This document shows, piece after piece, positions 33,090 to 48,392 of a stretch of 64,000 nucleotides of DNA. The position numbers and the translations under genes were made by a program. This DNA comes from Rhodotorula mucilaginosa (Eukaryota > Basidiomycota > Microbotryomycetes > Sporidiobolales > Sporidiobolaceae), in contig CP137872.1 of the NCBI GenBank assembly GCA_034406715.1, positions 62,001 through 126,000 on the forward strand, in the 5' to 3' direction. Positions within the stretch are counted from its first letter, which is position 1, and each line of letters starts with the position of its first letter. The notes beneath the pieces are model-generated. The model had not been told where the DNA came from, ran no database searches, and saw only the letters and a list, made by a program, of their open reading frames with translations.

Positions 33090-35791
33090 ATGTCGTCGCA
33101 CACTCCAGCGGCGCCATTCTCCTTCGTGCCGCGCTCGCCCCCGCGCGACGTCGACCTCGGTCCCATTCCGTCACCTCTCCCGGCGCACTTGACCTCGTCG
33201 TCCCAGCACGCTCGCTCCCCGTCCCAGAGCCGCGTATCGCCGTCGTTGGCTTCGCCGGACGCAGCCGTCCTGACGGCCTCGCTGTCCCAACTCTCGCAAC
33301 ACCTCGGCCCAAAGAGTCTGTTGCCGGGCAACGGTGCCACGGGCGGCCCTCACGACGACGCCATGCAGGGCATCATCCTGCGGAACAACAGCCCGGATCC
33401 GGAGCACGACGGAGACAATCAAACGGGTATGGACGTCGAAGACGAGCTCCGGAGAGGGCCGCCGACCTCTGACACGCCCGGCGGGGACTGCAAGAACGTT
33501 TGCGTTCGCCACGCCAGGATGGCCAACGGCGCTACCAACCTCATGCTACAAAAGGTACGAGCTGCATTCAAAAGATCCGTACAGAATGGCGCTGACACTC
33601 GGCCCTCCGCGCAGTCTATCGAGAACCTCGGCTCGCACGAGCAGCAGGCGGTCAACACGATCTGGAGCCTCTTTTCCTCGGCTCCGGCCAAGCGCCGACT
33701 CCTCATCCTCCGCGGACTCCTCACCATCGCCTGCCCTTCCCAGCTCTCGTTCCTGCAAGAGGCGCTCGCCCTCGAGATGCGCATCGACCCCGTCGAAGTC
33801 CTCCCGCGCGAAGTCACCCTCAAGGTGTTTGGCTACCTCGACGCCATCTCGCTCGGCCGAGCCGCGCAAGTGTCTCGCGCATGGAAGGGCATGGCCGACG
33901 ACGACTTACTGTGGCGGACCATGTGCGAGCAGCACATCGAGCGCAAGTGCGAAAAGTGCGGGTGGGGGCTGCCTCTCCTCGGAGAACGGAGGCGCAAGGC
34001 TCGCCTCGCCATGAATGCACTGCCGTCCAGTCGAGCGGGTGAGACGAGCCGCGGCAGGGACAGCGACGTCAAGCGCATGCTTGAAGACACGGTCACGTCC
34101 GCCTTGCAAGCGCACGCCGAACACGCCCAGCTGCACCACGAACGTTCTCCCTACCCCCACGACGCTCAGCCGACGCCTTCTTCTTCTTCCATGAACGTCG
34201 ACTCGAGTTCCGCGTCGGCTTCGGATTCGCACCGACACAAGCGGTCCAAGACGAGCTCGCCGACTCCGTCGCGTCCGCAGTCGCCGTCAGGTCCACGCGC
34301 TCGCCAAGCGCTCCGTGCTCCTCCGGAAGCCGCGCCGACCCCGCCGCTCACCCGCCCCTGGAAACACGTCTACTGCGAACGACTCGCGATCGAGCGCAAC
34401 TGGCGTCGGGGAACTTGCTCCGCCACCGTCCTGTCCGGCCACACCGATTCGATCACCTGCCTCCAGGTCGCCGAGGATCTCCCGCACCCTTCGTTCCCGG
34501 TCCTGATGACCGGTTCGTGGGACCGCTCGGTCCGGATCTGGAACCTCGAGACGGGCAAAGAGGTTGGGATCCTGCGCGGGCACACGCGCGGCGTCCGCGC
34601 GCTCCAGTTCGACGCCCTCAAACTCGTCACCGGTTCGATGGACTCGACGCTCAAGATCTGGAACTGGCGCACGGGTGAATGCATGCGTACCCTGCGGGGG
34701 CACCGCGATGCAGTCATCTGCCTCACGTACGACAAGCAGCTGCTCGTGTCGGGTTCGGGCGATTCGACCATCCGGGTGTGGGATTTCGGCACCGGCGAGG
34801 TCTACTCGCTTCGCGGTCACTCGGAGTGGGTCAACTCGGTCGCGCTGTGGGACTCGAAATCGGACGGATGCGAGCCGGCCTCTTCGTCGGCGGGAGGGAC
34901 TCCGCTCGCCGGGGTCGACACGGTCGGCGCTCCGATCAGCAACCCCGAGCTGGCCAAGCAGTCGGCGATGGGCAAGTACCTGTTCTCCGCCTCGGACGAC
35001 GCGACGATCCGCGTCTGGGACTTGTACACGCGCTCGTGCGTGCGAGTCTTGTCCGGCCACGTTGCGCAAGTCCAGAGCCTCAAGATCTACATCGTCGGAC
35101 CGAACGAGGCCGGTCAGCAAGCGCAGACCGCGTTCCCGGACTCGTTGCTCGAGCCGCCGTCGCACACGCCGGCGGAAGAGCGCGAGGAGGAAGAGAGGCA
35201 CCTCCGCGCGGCCAACGCGACCGCGCGCCCGGACTGCACGGCCAACCAGCGCCTGCCTCAAGTGCCTGCGCCGGGCGTGCCCATCTTTGCCTCCCCTTCC
35301 ACCGGCTCGTCCACTTCGAGCTCGTCCTCCAACCTTGTTGGCGGCGTCGTCGGCGCAGGTCAACCGGCCAGCACTTCTCGCGAGAACGACTTCGAGTTCC
35401 CGCACGACAAGAAGCCGATGGTGGTTTCGGCTTCGCTCGACAACACGGTCCGCGTCTGGAACGTCGAGAAGGCGCAGTGTGTCCGGCAGCAGTTTGGACA
35501 CCTCGAAGGCGTCTGGAGCGTCGACGTCGACAAACTCAGGATCGTCTCGGGCAGTCATGACCGCACGATCAAGATCTGGGACCGCGACTCGGGCAAGAAC
35601 TTGCACACCATGGTCGGGCACAAGGCTGCAGTGTGAGTTCGTGATTGGCCGGTTGTGTTCCACACCTTTGTTATGTGGCTGACCGAGCGCGCATCTACAG
35701 CACTTCGGTCTTGCTGACGGATCAGTCTGTCATCTCCGGGTCGGACGATGGCGAAGTGCGCGTGTGGGCTTTCGCTCCCAAAGCTTCCTAG
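33090..35791 (+). CDS. MET30: F-box/WD40 protein of the MET30/SCON-2 type
   Basis: Met30/SconB/SCON-2 is the substrate receptor of an SCF ubiquitin ligase that controls sulfur-assimilation regulators. Exons 33090-33554, 33615-35632, 35701-35791 give 857 residues. Diagnostic of this subfamily rather than Cdc4: CKNVCVRHARMANGATNLMLQK, then HEQQAVNTIWSLFSSAPAKRR, then the F-box RIDPVEVLPREVTLKVFGYL with DAISLGRAAQVSRAWKGMADDDLLW, and CEKCGWGLPLL. After a Ser/Pro-rich linker come seven WD40 blades with LSGH/LRGH and D..VRIWN/IRVWD motifs, closing with ISGSDDGEVRVWAFAP. A 60-nt in-frame intron without a stop (33555-33614) interrupts the region before the F-box, so an unspliced form would still be open. 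A 100-residue insert (about residues 700-800) separates blades five and six. Confidence 0.92.
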
Positions 35792-36013
35792 CAGCCACCA
35801 CCCAATCTGCCGCCTTCATTTCCTGCATCATAGTCGCTTGTTGTAACCTCTTCCTCGCATTCTGTAAAGACCCCTCCATCTTCTCTAGCTCGGAAGCGAG
35901 CGCAGGCCGCATAGACGCTTGGAAAAGGGTTCGAGGTTACGAAAAGAAGAGGGGGCATTGCATATAGCACAACATGAATTGATTCTGAAGGCGTGTCTCC
36001 GACGGCATCGCCT

Positions 36014-38582
<2,569 letters not shown>

Positions 38583-39683
38583 CGCTCCCTATACACCGCG
38601 ATCGCGTTGGCGTTGAGAGAGAGAGAGCAGCCTTTCGCTTCCTCCACACGATCAAAATGCAACTTCTGAAAAAGCACAAATTGAACATACAAGGAGGCCA
38701 GTTTCTCTATTCGGGTGGACTGCTACTTGACGCTTATCAAGGCTAGATGCAGAATCGGTGCAGATCAGATCTGACGAAAAAAAGTCAAGTGTGCTTCCAG
38801 CTTCCGTCGCATCGCGCCGCCGCCGAGTTGGTGGCGGCGACGAGTGTTCACGGCCTTGAGCAACAGGCTCCACAGCCATGAGCTCGCGGGCTGCGCTTCA
38901 AGACTCTTGGGGCGCCCTAGGCCGTGTGTAAAGCCGGAAGAAGCTCCCCGATGAGGGCGTAAATGGTGGCGAACGAAGAAGCGTCAACGTGTCTCCGGAC
39001 TCGATTTGCCTGTGCAACTGCCTGTTTGAAGCCGTATGGAGGCTGAGCTTCTGTCTCACACCACCTGAAGGCGAAGTGTCGAGCCTCGATCCGCGACGGG
39101 TCGCCTGCTCAGGCAGCCAAGTTCAGTACCCTTTGTTGCGTGCGGTCGGGAATATGCCAGTCTGGAAGTAGGGGCGGAGCTAGCAGTAAATCGATATCCG
39201 CCAGGTCCCGCAGCGTGCTTGTTCCCCCTGCCTGGGAGGTAAAGGGGGCGAGAAGAGGGTGAGCAGAGGACCGGAGCCAGGATCCAGCAGCAGCAGCGGC
39301 GGTAGACCAGGCGCGACCGCGAAGGGGAGCCGATGTCGAGCAGCCAATTGGTTACTTAGTGGAGCAGTACGTATGACGGCAGCTTGTCACGATGGAAGCC
39401 TGGCGGGCGCTCGGGTGAGGTCGAGTCGAAGTGGGAGCGGCGAGGCGGTCGAATCAGAGTCTGAGCAAAGCAACGTCGTGGGAAAGCGTGCGCGTTCAAA
39501 GTCTAGCTTGTAGAGACTGTACCGTATTTCGCTACCCGTGAAACTCAAGACCTTGCGCCGAGCTGTGAAGCGACAGAGTCGAACCGAGGCAGAGACTCGT
39601 CGAACTCCGACTCGAACTCGTCACGCGTTGTTGTTCTCTCCTGGTCGGGTGTGTGGCTGCTTAGCGAGCTACAGGACCCAGTC
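38583..39683. other. Divergent intergenic region of SRP54 and SPT6
   Basis: 1.1 kb between divergent starts. I see only short frames, no RNA gene motif and no repeat beyond a short CAG/CGG cluster near 39286-39302. Probably two promoters. Confidence 0.5.
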
Positions 39684-42600
39684 ATGGCCGACGCCCTCTC
39701 GGCTGCCCAGCCAGAGCCAGTGCGCCCCGACGAGGACCAACCGATGGCCACCGCCTCAGCAGCCGACGACAACAACGACTCGCCCCAACTGCAGCAAGAC
39801 CCCGAGCAGGTCGAAGAGGAGGAGGAAGAAGAAGACGACGACGACGACGAAGGGATTGACCTCAGGCCGGGCGCAGGCTCACCTGGTGACAGCTCGGAGG
39901 AGGAAGAGACCGACTCGGAGGAGGAACGCGAAATCAGAAAAGGTAACACTGGAGCGCTCTCGGGGCTATCACACAGACGGCCACATGCACTGCCCTCGGA
40001 GCGACAGCGACCTGGGGGCCAGAGAACCCAAACTGACGACCCCCTCCCCTCCCTCCCCTCCCTCCACCACGCGGCGTGCAAAACAGGCTTCATCGTCGAC
40101 GAGGACGAGTCGCAGCGCCGCAAGAGGCATCGCAAGAAGAAGCGCAGTCACAGCCGCCGCCCCAAGACTGAAGATGACGGCGCTGATGGGGATGAGGCTA
40201 AAGAAGGCGGTTCGAGCCGGAAACGCAGAAAGGACAGCGACGACGGTGCGTATGGCTCTCACTGCTGAGATTGCATGTTGTACTGATGGTTCCGCACACG
40301 CCTCGCAGAGTCCGAAGCGCTCGACGAGGATGATCTCGAACTGCTTCAAGAGAACTTGGGGATCCGGAGGAGCAAGCCCAAGGTGCGCAGTACCCCCTTG
40401 TCCCGCAAATCTTTACTAGCGCCGTCTTGATTGACTCCTTGTTGAATCCCCCTCCGACTGCAGGGCAAGCTCCGCCGCCTTCGCCGCCGCCGTTCGGTCG
40501 GTTCAGAAGGCGACGGCGACGATGCCGCCTCCCCCCCACGCGGGCTGAACGACATCTTTGCCGACGACGACGCCGCCGCCGACCAAGTCGAGAACCTCTT
40601 TGACGCGGACGAGATGGCCGGGTTCATCGAAGACGACTCGGACGACGAAGGGGCGGCGGCGCGATCGCAAGCGGGCGATTCGGACGAGGACCGCGACCGC
40701 GACGACGCGCGCGAGCGCCGGAACCGCAAGCAAAGGGAGCGGGAGCGGCGCAAGGCCGAAGGAGGGGCGGCCAAGAGGAGGAGGGGCGGGTTGGGCGGTG
40801 GGAGGCTCGAGGGCGTGTCGGTCGAGGCGTGGCAGGAAGTGGCAGAGGTGTTTGGGAACGGGCAAGAGTACGCGTGGGCCATGGAGGACGAAGACGAGGA
40901 CGAACCAAAGCCGAAAGACCTCAAAGATGTGCGGTTGTTTCTGCTCTCTCTCTCGGGGGATATCCATGCTGACCCCCCCCCCCCCCTCCCCCGCCGTCGA
41001 CGCGTGGCACAGATCTTTGAGCCGTCCGAGATTGCCTCGCGCATGTTGACCGACGCGGACGAAAAGATCCGCCTGACCGACGTCCCCGAGCGCCAACAAC
41101 TCGCGTCGGTCGGCTTGCCCGCCTTTGAGATCGACACCGAAGGGAACCTCGCGCCGTTGATCCCCGAACGCGAACTGCACGCCGCCGCCGTCTGGGCGAG
41201 CGACAAAGTCTCGCGCGAGGCGACGCAGCAGTTCCTCCTCCGCGACGCGGACGGCAATTTCCCCCCCTTGCGGGACCAGTTTGTCGCCGCCGTCGAGGCC
41301 GTCTTGCGCTTCATCAACGTCGACCTGCTCGAACCTCCTCACATCTGGCACCACCGTTCGGATTACATCATCCACGCCCCTCCGGGCGAGGAACAAGTCC
41401 TCCTCTTGTCGGACCACGACTTGTGGAAGCTCGCGGCGTTGAGTATCAAGTACCGCGCGTTCATGGCGCGCCGCGCCGACTTCATGAAGCAGTACCGGTC
41501 CCTCCAAGTTGCCGACTTGCACCTCGAGGAAGTCGTCGAACAGGCTGGGAGCGTCGAAGACATGATGGACGCGCTCGGGTGGTTGTCGCTCCAGTACGGC
41601 GAGAGGCTCGCCGAAGCCAAACTCGCCAAGCAGGAGAACGCAGACGGCGAGCTTGGAGCCGAGGGCGAAGAAGGTGCGGCGGCGGCGGCGGGAGGACCTG
41701 TCGGCGGTGTTGGTGGCAACGGTCCGAAAAGGACCAAGCGTGCGGTGCGGGACAACGAGTACGAGCGGGCGCGCAAGAGTGTCGTCAAAAAGTTTACCGA
41801 GGTGAGTGTCGACATTTGCTCCTTTCGTCGCGGTTCAAACTCTCACTGACTCTTTGACAATCTCGCGCGCGTGAGCAGCTGGTCGGCATGTCGGCCGGCG
41901 ACCTCGCCCTCGACGTCGCGATGCAGCAAAAGACGCACTTCCCCGATGACCCGGAAAAGAGCCCTTCGGACCTCGCCGACGAGCACGTCGTCGTGCCCGA
42001 CTTCCCCGTCAAGGAGCGCGTCATCGAGGGGGCCGAAACGATCCTCGTCACCGACTTTGGTCACGAACCGATCTTGCGCAAGGAGGCGAGGAGGCATGTG
42101 CGCGATTTCGGTGTCGTCAATGTGCGGCCGACGGCGGCGGGACAGTCCAAGATTGACCGCTTCAATCCGTTCTATGTGCGTGTTCCAGTTCGACGCTTCC
42201 CTCGCCGCGGCTCTCGTGCATGACTGATTTGGTTTGGAGAGTGTTCGCAGGCCTTCAAATACCTGAAGGGCAAGCCGGTCGCCGAGTTCCTCCGGTCCCC
42301 GCAGTGGTTGCAGATCCTCGCCGCCGAAGCAGAGGGTCTCGTCCAAGCCGAAATTGTCCTCCCGCAGCAAGCCGAAGAGCGCTTCCTCGGCGACTTGCAG
42401 CGGATCTACCTCTCCGACTTTTCTTCGACGATCGCCGACGAGTGGAACGCGATGCGCACTCGGATCCTGCAAAAGACGGTCAAGGAGCATTTGGTCCCGC
42501 AGGCGACGTTGTGGGCTCGGAATATGCTCAAGGAAGAAGCGGAAGAGGTGGTCGGCAACGCGTGTCGGTACAAGCTGGACCACGTGAGCCCAGCGTTGCC

Positions 42601-45467
42601 CTCCCCCCTTAGGTCAGTCTTCCGGTTGACGCGCTGACACCTTCCCTGCAGCGTCTCAATGCCGCCCCGTACATGCGCGCCGACGAGACCATGGAACCTG
42701 GCATGGTCCCGTCAGTTTTGGCCATCTCGAGCGGTCGCGGCGACCCGAAGCGCGACTCGGTCGTCGGCGTCTTCCTCGACTCGGATGGTCACTTCCGCGA
42801 GCACATCAAGATCGACAACCTGTTCGAACCGGACGAGGAGCAGGCGAATCAGTTCGCCGAGCTGCTGAAGCGGCGACGACCCCAAGTCGTTGTTGTCGGA
42901 GGCTACACTCCGGCGACGACGCAACTGCTCACCAACTTCCGCAACTTTGCCGCCCGTGTCACTGAAGAGTTGCTCGAGGAGGGCGTGGAAGACGACAGCG
43001 AATACGATGAAGGGTACCCACCCGACGCCGTCGCCGAGCGCAAGCGGAATCGCGCCTCGTTCGAGTCGACGTACATCTACGACGACGTCGCGAGGATCTA
43101 CCAGAACAGCTCGCGGGCGACGCTCGAGTTCCCGGACCTTTCGACGCTCGGCAAGTACTGCGTCGGTCTGGCTCGGTATGCGCAGAGCCCGTTGAACGAG
43201 TACGCCGCACTTGGTCCCGACATCAGCGCCCTCTCCTTCGATCCGAACCAGAAATACGTAAGCTACCCTTCATGCCGCGCCTGCTTGCTCGTCACGCTAA
43301 TCCTGCGTCGCGTTCGTGAAACAGCTCGCGAAGGAAAAGGTCTCGTTGTGGCTCGAACGCGCCCTGATCGACGTGACGAACCGCGTCGGCGTCGACATCA
43401 ACCGCGCCGTGAGGTCAGCGTACTACGCACACCTGTTGCCTTATGTCTCGGGCCTGGGACCTCGCAAGGCAGAGCTGATCCTGAAAAAGATCAACGGCAT
43501 TGTACGAGATTTCCGGCTTCAGCAGTGTGACTGGCCTGCACTTCTGACCTCTCGCTCTCTTTACAGGGCGGCACACTCTCGACTCGGAACGGATTGGTTC
43601 TGCATGGCGTGACGACGAAAAACATCTTTGTCAACGTGGCAGGATTCCTGCGCATTCGCCAGGACGACCTCGACGCCGATCTCGGACGCGATGCCGAGAA
43701 CTCGGAGGACCCGGACGTCTTGGACGACACGCGCATCCACCCGGAGGATTACGACGTCGCGCGCAAGATGGCAGCCGACGCGATGGACTACGACGAGGAA
43801 GATCTCGAAGGCGCCGCGCCGTCCAAGGCAGTCACCGACCTGCTCGCGGACGACACCGCCAAGCTGAACGATCTCGCGCTCGATGAGTTCGCCGCCGAGC
43901 TCACCAAAGTCCTGAACGCTCCGAAGCGGTTCGTCTTGTACAAAATCCGCGAGGAGTTGCAGCGTCCTTTCGGCGAGAAACGCGCCGCTTGGTTCGCTCC
44001 GAATGCGGAGGAGCGCTTCACGATGTGGACGGGCGAGACGCGCAAGACGCTCGATGTCGGACTCATCATCCCCGTCCGCGTGCTTCGCGTCTCGCAGGAC
44101 GAGTCCGTCCTCGTCCGTCTCGACTGCGGCATCGACGGCATCGTCGGACAAGAGTACCGAACCGAGGGCGCAGTCTTGACGCGGCTCACGCCGGGTCAGA
44201 CCCTACAGGCGATGGTCATGAAGGTCGACTACGACGCGCTGCGAGTCGAGCTCACCACGCGTGAATCCCTTCTCGAAGCCGGCGACACCGGCAGGCGACA
44301 GGTCCCGACCGATGCTTGGTTCGATACCGCCGCCGCGCAAGCCGACTCGCAAATCGCTGTCAAGTCGCAGCAGAAGAACGCGGGCGGGCGCGCGAAGCGG
44401 GTCATCAAGCACCCGAACTTCCAGGACATCAGCGCCGGCAAGGCCGAAGAGTTCCTCGCGGGCATGCAGCGAGGCGACTGCGTCATTCGCCCGTCTTCGC
44501 GCGAGGACCACCTCGCGGTCACCTGGAAAGTCGACGAGGGCCTGTACCAGCATCTCGGTGAGTCCCGTTTGATTCGGAGTTTGCGCGACGGACCTCTTAC
44601 TGACTCGCCTCGTTCCCGCTCAGCCGTTCACGAGCTCAACAAGCCGGACGAGTACTCGCTGGGAACGCAGCTCCGAATTTCGGACAAGCACCGGTACTCG
44701 GATCTCGACGAACTGATCGACGCGCACATCAAGCAAATGGCGCGCAAGGTCACCGAGTTGACCATGAACGACCGGTTCAAGGGCAGTCAGGACAGCCTCG
44801 ACAAGTTCTTGACGACGTGGACCAATGCCAACCCGGGCAGGAGTATCTACGCATTCGGCTGGAACTCGGATCGCCGCAAGGCGGGTCAGGTCGTGCTCGG
44901 ATTCCGGACCAACGACAAGGTTCCGATCGCGCACTGGGTATGTTGGCCGCTCCCATAGATCTGATCCGTGTTTGCCGAGGCTTACAAAGACCCGTGCTGC
45001 AGGATGTCTCGATTGTTCCGGAAGGTTACATGCTCAAAGGACAAGTCCACGGAGACGTGCAGTCGCTCGTGAGTAGCCATCCACCCTCTCTTTTTCCCTT
45101 TGACTCGGTTTGACTGAACCGGAGATCCTCTTCACAGGTCAACGCCTTCAAGCACGCCTACCTGTACAGTATGCAGAACCCGCCAGCAGGCGGCGCACCA
45201 CCTCCAGCGGGCGGATACGGCGGCGGACGAACTCCCGCTCTCGGCTACGGAGGAGGAAGGACGCCGAATCCGGCGATGGCGGCAATGCAGCAGCAGCAAC
45301 AAGGTCGCGGGACTCCCTTGAACGGGGCCGGGTATGGCGGCGGCTACGGAGGCGGGTACGGCTCGGGACGGACGCCGATGGGAGGTCAAGGCGGTCAGGG
45401 GGGATATGGCGCTCCTCCGCCCGGAATGGGAGGCGGCCGGACTCCGCTGCATCCGTCTTACCGCTAA
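39684..45467 (+). CDS. SPT6: Transcription elongation factor and histone chaperone Spt6
   Basis: Spt6 rides with RNA polymerase II, reassembles nucleosomes and binds the Rpb1 linker through tandem SH2 domains. Thirteen exons: 39684-39942, 40087-40245, 40309-40382, 40464-40928, 41013-41801, 41879-42175, 42251-42583, 42652-43257, 43325-43501, 43567-44557, 44624-44937, 45003-45068, 45138-45467; 1619 residues. Order: acidic N-terminus, FIVDEDE, DDLELLQENLGIRR, NDIFADDD, helix-turn region PPHIWHHRSDYIIH, YqgF-like domain (VLAISSGRGDPKRDSVVGVFLD, VVVGGYTPATTQLL), helix-hairpin-helix YVSGLGPRKAELILKKI, S1 domain VRLDCGIDGIVGQEY, tandem SH2 (GDCVIRPSSREDHLAVTWK, YAFGWNSDRRKAGQVVLGF). The C-terminal tail has five GRTP/RGTP motifs in Gly/Tyr-rich sequence. 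The intron 40929-41012 is 84 nt, in frame and without a stop, and includes a run of 14 C. Confidence 0.97.
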
Positions 45468-45799
45468 GACGAATCAACCACCAATCCGTTCTCGCTTGCA
45501 TGATGTCACCACGTCCAAAAACAACTGTACTCTGCACGCTTCAGTCGCTTTCTTCATTTGTGTTCAGTTCCCTTAGCACCACCATGAGCTTGCAATGTAC
45601 TGGTAAGCGCCCACCGCGCACGGAAACGCTGCGATGAGTAGACAGGATCAAGGCTTTATACGATCTTTGCGCGTGAAGATTTAGTTCTATTCGAGGCGCG
45701 CTCTCTAGGGAGTGCTCGAATGACCGTTGCTAGGGCCTCAATGGTGGTACAAGGGAGAGAGGGTACAATGTCCTCCACGGGTTACACGGATGCGGGTGG
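45468..45799. other. Convergent intergenic region
   Basis: 332 bp between the SPT6 stop and the stop of the Ser-rich gene on the other strand. No feature seen. Confidence 0.5.
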
Positions 45800-47486
45800 T
45801 CAAGGGGTAAAAGTGGCGAGTCCGTGGCGGACGAGCCCCCGTCCGAGCCTGGTGGTCGTTCTCGTCGTGCTCGGCCCGGTCCTAACACCGTCCCGCATCG
45901 CCGGATTCGCCACTGAATTGTGTTGCGTTGCTTGTTGGGCGGGCCGACTCGGTGCGAGAGCGGCGGCAGAAGCTGGGAAGGTTGCGAACGACGACGGAAA
46001 AGAAGGCGGCGTGACCTCGTCGAGTTCGTGGGCGAAATCTTGCCACGAGATCAGACCGCACGAGTCGCGCTTCGAATTGCGGCCGTTCTCAGCAGCGGGG
46101 AAAGGGAGGGTATGGTGCAGCACCGGCGGCTGCTGGGGTCGTCGTTCCGTCTGCTTCTTCGACTCGACGTATTCGTCCGCCTCGTCGACGCTGTCGAACC
46201 GGATTTGGCGACCGAGCCCGTGTTGCTCATCGCTTGCGCATCCAAGTGATACCGACGAGGCCGCAGTCGAAGCGCTCGCAATGCTCCACCGGTGCGAATC
46301 TCGCCGGGAAGAGGCAGCTGACGAGGCGGAGGATGAGGAAAGGGAGGTCGCGGTCGATCGCGTCGAGTAGCGCGAGTCGCGAGAGCTGGAGGGGCGCATG
46401 GCGGTCGACGAAGGAGGCCGAGGAACGGCTGAGACGGGCGCAGCAGACGAAGAAGAGGTGGAAGAAGAAGGGGCCGGTGCCGAAGTCGGGAAAGAGGTAA
46501 AGATGCGGCGACGCTGAGGAGGGACCGTGGAATGGCTCGCGAAAGGAAGTGTCGGAACCGGCGGTACGTCCGAAGAAGTGCGCTCTTGTTGGGAGCGCGC
46601 GACCGACCGGAGAGAGGCAGACGACTTTGCCCGTGGAATTGTCGGGAACGGCGCAACTCGGCGATGCGGGTACTGTTCGTCCAGGATCGACAGGGCGGAC
46701 GCTGATGAAGTCGACGGCGTAGGACTACTGGGCCGAGGAGGTGTATGATATTGTGGACGAATGGTCGAGCTCGAAGTCGCGGTGCGCAACCACGATTGTC
46801 CTTCTTCGCGTCCGCCCGATTTCAACGACGGCAAGACGCCGTCGCGCTCGTAGGCGGCCAAAATCGCGTCAATGTCGAGGTCGGCAATGTCGTCTCGAGT
46901 TGACGGCGACGGGCCACCGGACTTGCGGCGCTGGATGCGGGGCGAGCGGTGAATACGCGTCGAGCCAGGGGAGGGTGTGCGTGCGCGGTCGTGGCTTGCG
47001 GATTGCTCTGGCGAGGCGTAGTTGATGGACCTCCAGCGCGTCGGGGAGCTGCACCATCGGGACATTTCGGTCAACCGCAATGCAACATTTTCGAGGGCTT
47101 TGAAGAAAGGAAACTCACGCATGAGCGAGCGCACTCTCCGCGGACGGATCCACCTCGTTTAGGCAGGGTTCTCTGACGCCGTAGCGAGCGCCTTCTCTTG
47201 AAGATCCAGAGTCCGCCGACGTGTGTTGCCCGTTGAACCGCGCGACTTCGGACTGGAGTTGGGCGAGCAAGTCGATGCAATGTTTCCGCTCGCCGTCTTC
47301 GTCTTCGTCTGCGCTCGAGCTGACCGAGCTGAGGCTACTCCGAGAAGACGAAGCTGTTCGCACGAGACTTGAAGACGAAGAAGACGAGTAGGGCGTGTCA
47401 AACCGAGCTGGTCGACAGGGCGTCGGCTGCGCTTCGAAGAAGACGGCGGGGTCGAAAAGCGGTGCGGCGTGCATCTTGGTCGCCAT
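45800..47486 (-). CDS. Serine-rich protein of unknown function
   Basis: Two exons, 47119-47486 and 45800-47048, phase-consistent across a 70-nt intron with donor GTGAGT, a TTGAC branch and a GTGCAG acceptor, give 538 residues. No recognised domain. Ordered-looking patches: MATKMHAAPLFDPAVFFEA at the start, KHCIDLLAQLQSEVARFN, DDIADLDIDAILAAYERDGVLP, RQIRFDSVDEADEYVE, and CGLISWQDFAHELDEV near the end. The rest is Ser/Pro/Ala/Thr-rich, typical of a disordered signalling or cytoskeletal regulator, but I assign no role. The start is the first ATG with a good purine-rich context. The gene is convergent with SPT6. Confidence 0.65.
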
Positions 47487-48392
47487 GCTTCAAGTTCGTG
47501 TGCGTACAGTATTCGAGGGTGAAGCTGGTCGGCGTTCTGTTGTCTTGGCTGGATTCGAGAGAGGACCCGGGAGGTGCGGCGACTGGTCGACCGTTCGGCA
47601 GGAGAAGACGGGGGTGGTAAGCAGAGCAATGGAGGCTGCAGACCCGCTGCAGAATCAGCTCTTGACGGGCGTATGTGTGACAGCCAAGCTCCCAAGCTTA
47701 AGCTGCCAGCGCAGCTGATGCATGTGATGCCGCGCTGCGAACTGCACAGCCGTTGCGCGAAGATCCACGCCGCAACGCGCTGCTCCACACCTCGGCACTC
47801 GGCCGGCAAGCGATCTGCACGCCGGGACAAGGCGTACTTTCCGCTTTGGGCAAATGTGTGAGCGATGTCGTCGAAAACTCTGGGAGCTTGGACCACTGAT
47901 TCGACTCGTTCCGCCTTTCAGCGGGCCTCTGACCGTGCTGTACTCAGGCTGCGTTATCGATATTTCTCTTACTTTGCTGTCAGACGTGTGCCGATCTGCG
48001 CAGCTAGCGGGAGAGATCGCTGGGCTCACGCGAGCTCGAGATCTTCTCCAGCTCTCACGTCGCGACGCCAATTTGCGCGTGGCGCCGCGGTCGCCGGCCG
48101 AGAACTCGCGCGCGAGCTGCTCGAGCATGCATACGCGCGTATTACGACGCTATGGGCGAACCTATAGCCGTCTATGTGCATGTCACAGTAGGCTGCGCAG
48201 CGGTACGATGTAGCGACAGAAGCACGGGCTCATAGCAGAGCTCTAGAAAGTCGAGATGCTCAAGTTCGCGAACAAATGCATGGACTTGAACACGCCAGCT
48301 CTGGTGCAAAGGTATAGAGTACACACAACAAGTGTTACGGCAATCTGTACAGGAGAAAGCGGGGCAGTGATGAGTCGTCATGAGCGCTCGTC
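47487..48392. other. Intergenic region without recognisable gene
   Basis: 906 bp between two minus-strand genes (start of the Ser-rich gene, stop of HAP3). Open frames are short and inconsistent. Nothing recognised. Confidence 0.5.

Noticed and set aside
34287-35663. Minus-strand open frame of 458 codons
   Set aside because: Antisense shadow of the MET30 WD40 exon; no family motif of its own.
40503-41522. Minus-strand open frame of 339 codons
   Set aside because: Antisense to SPT6 exons; no recognisable domain.
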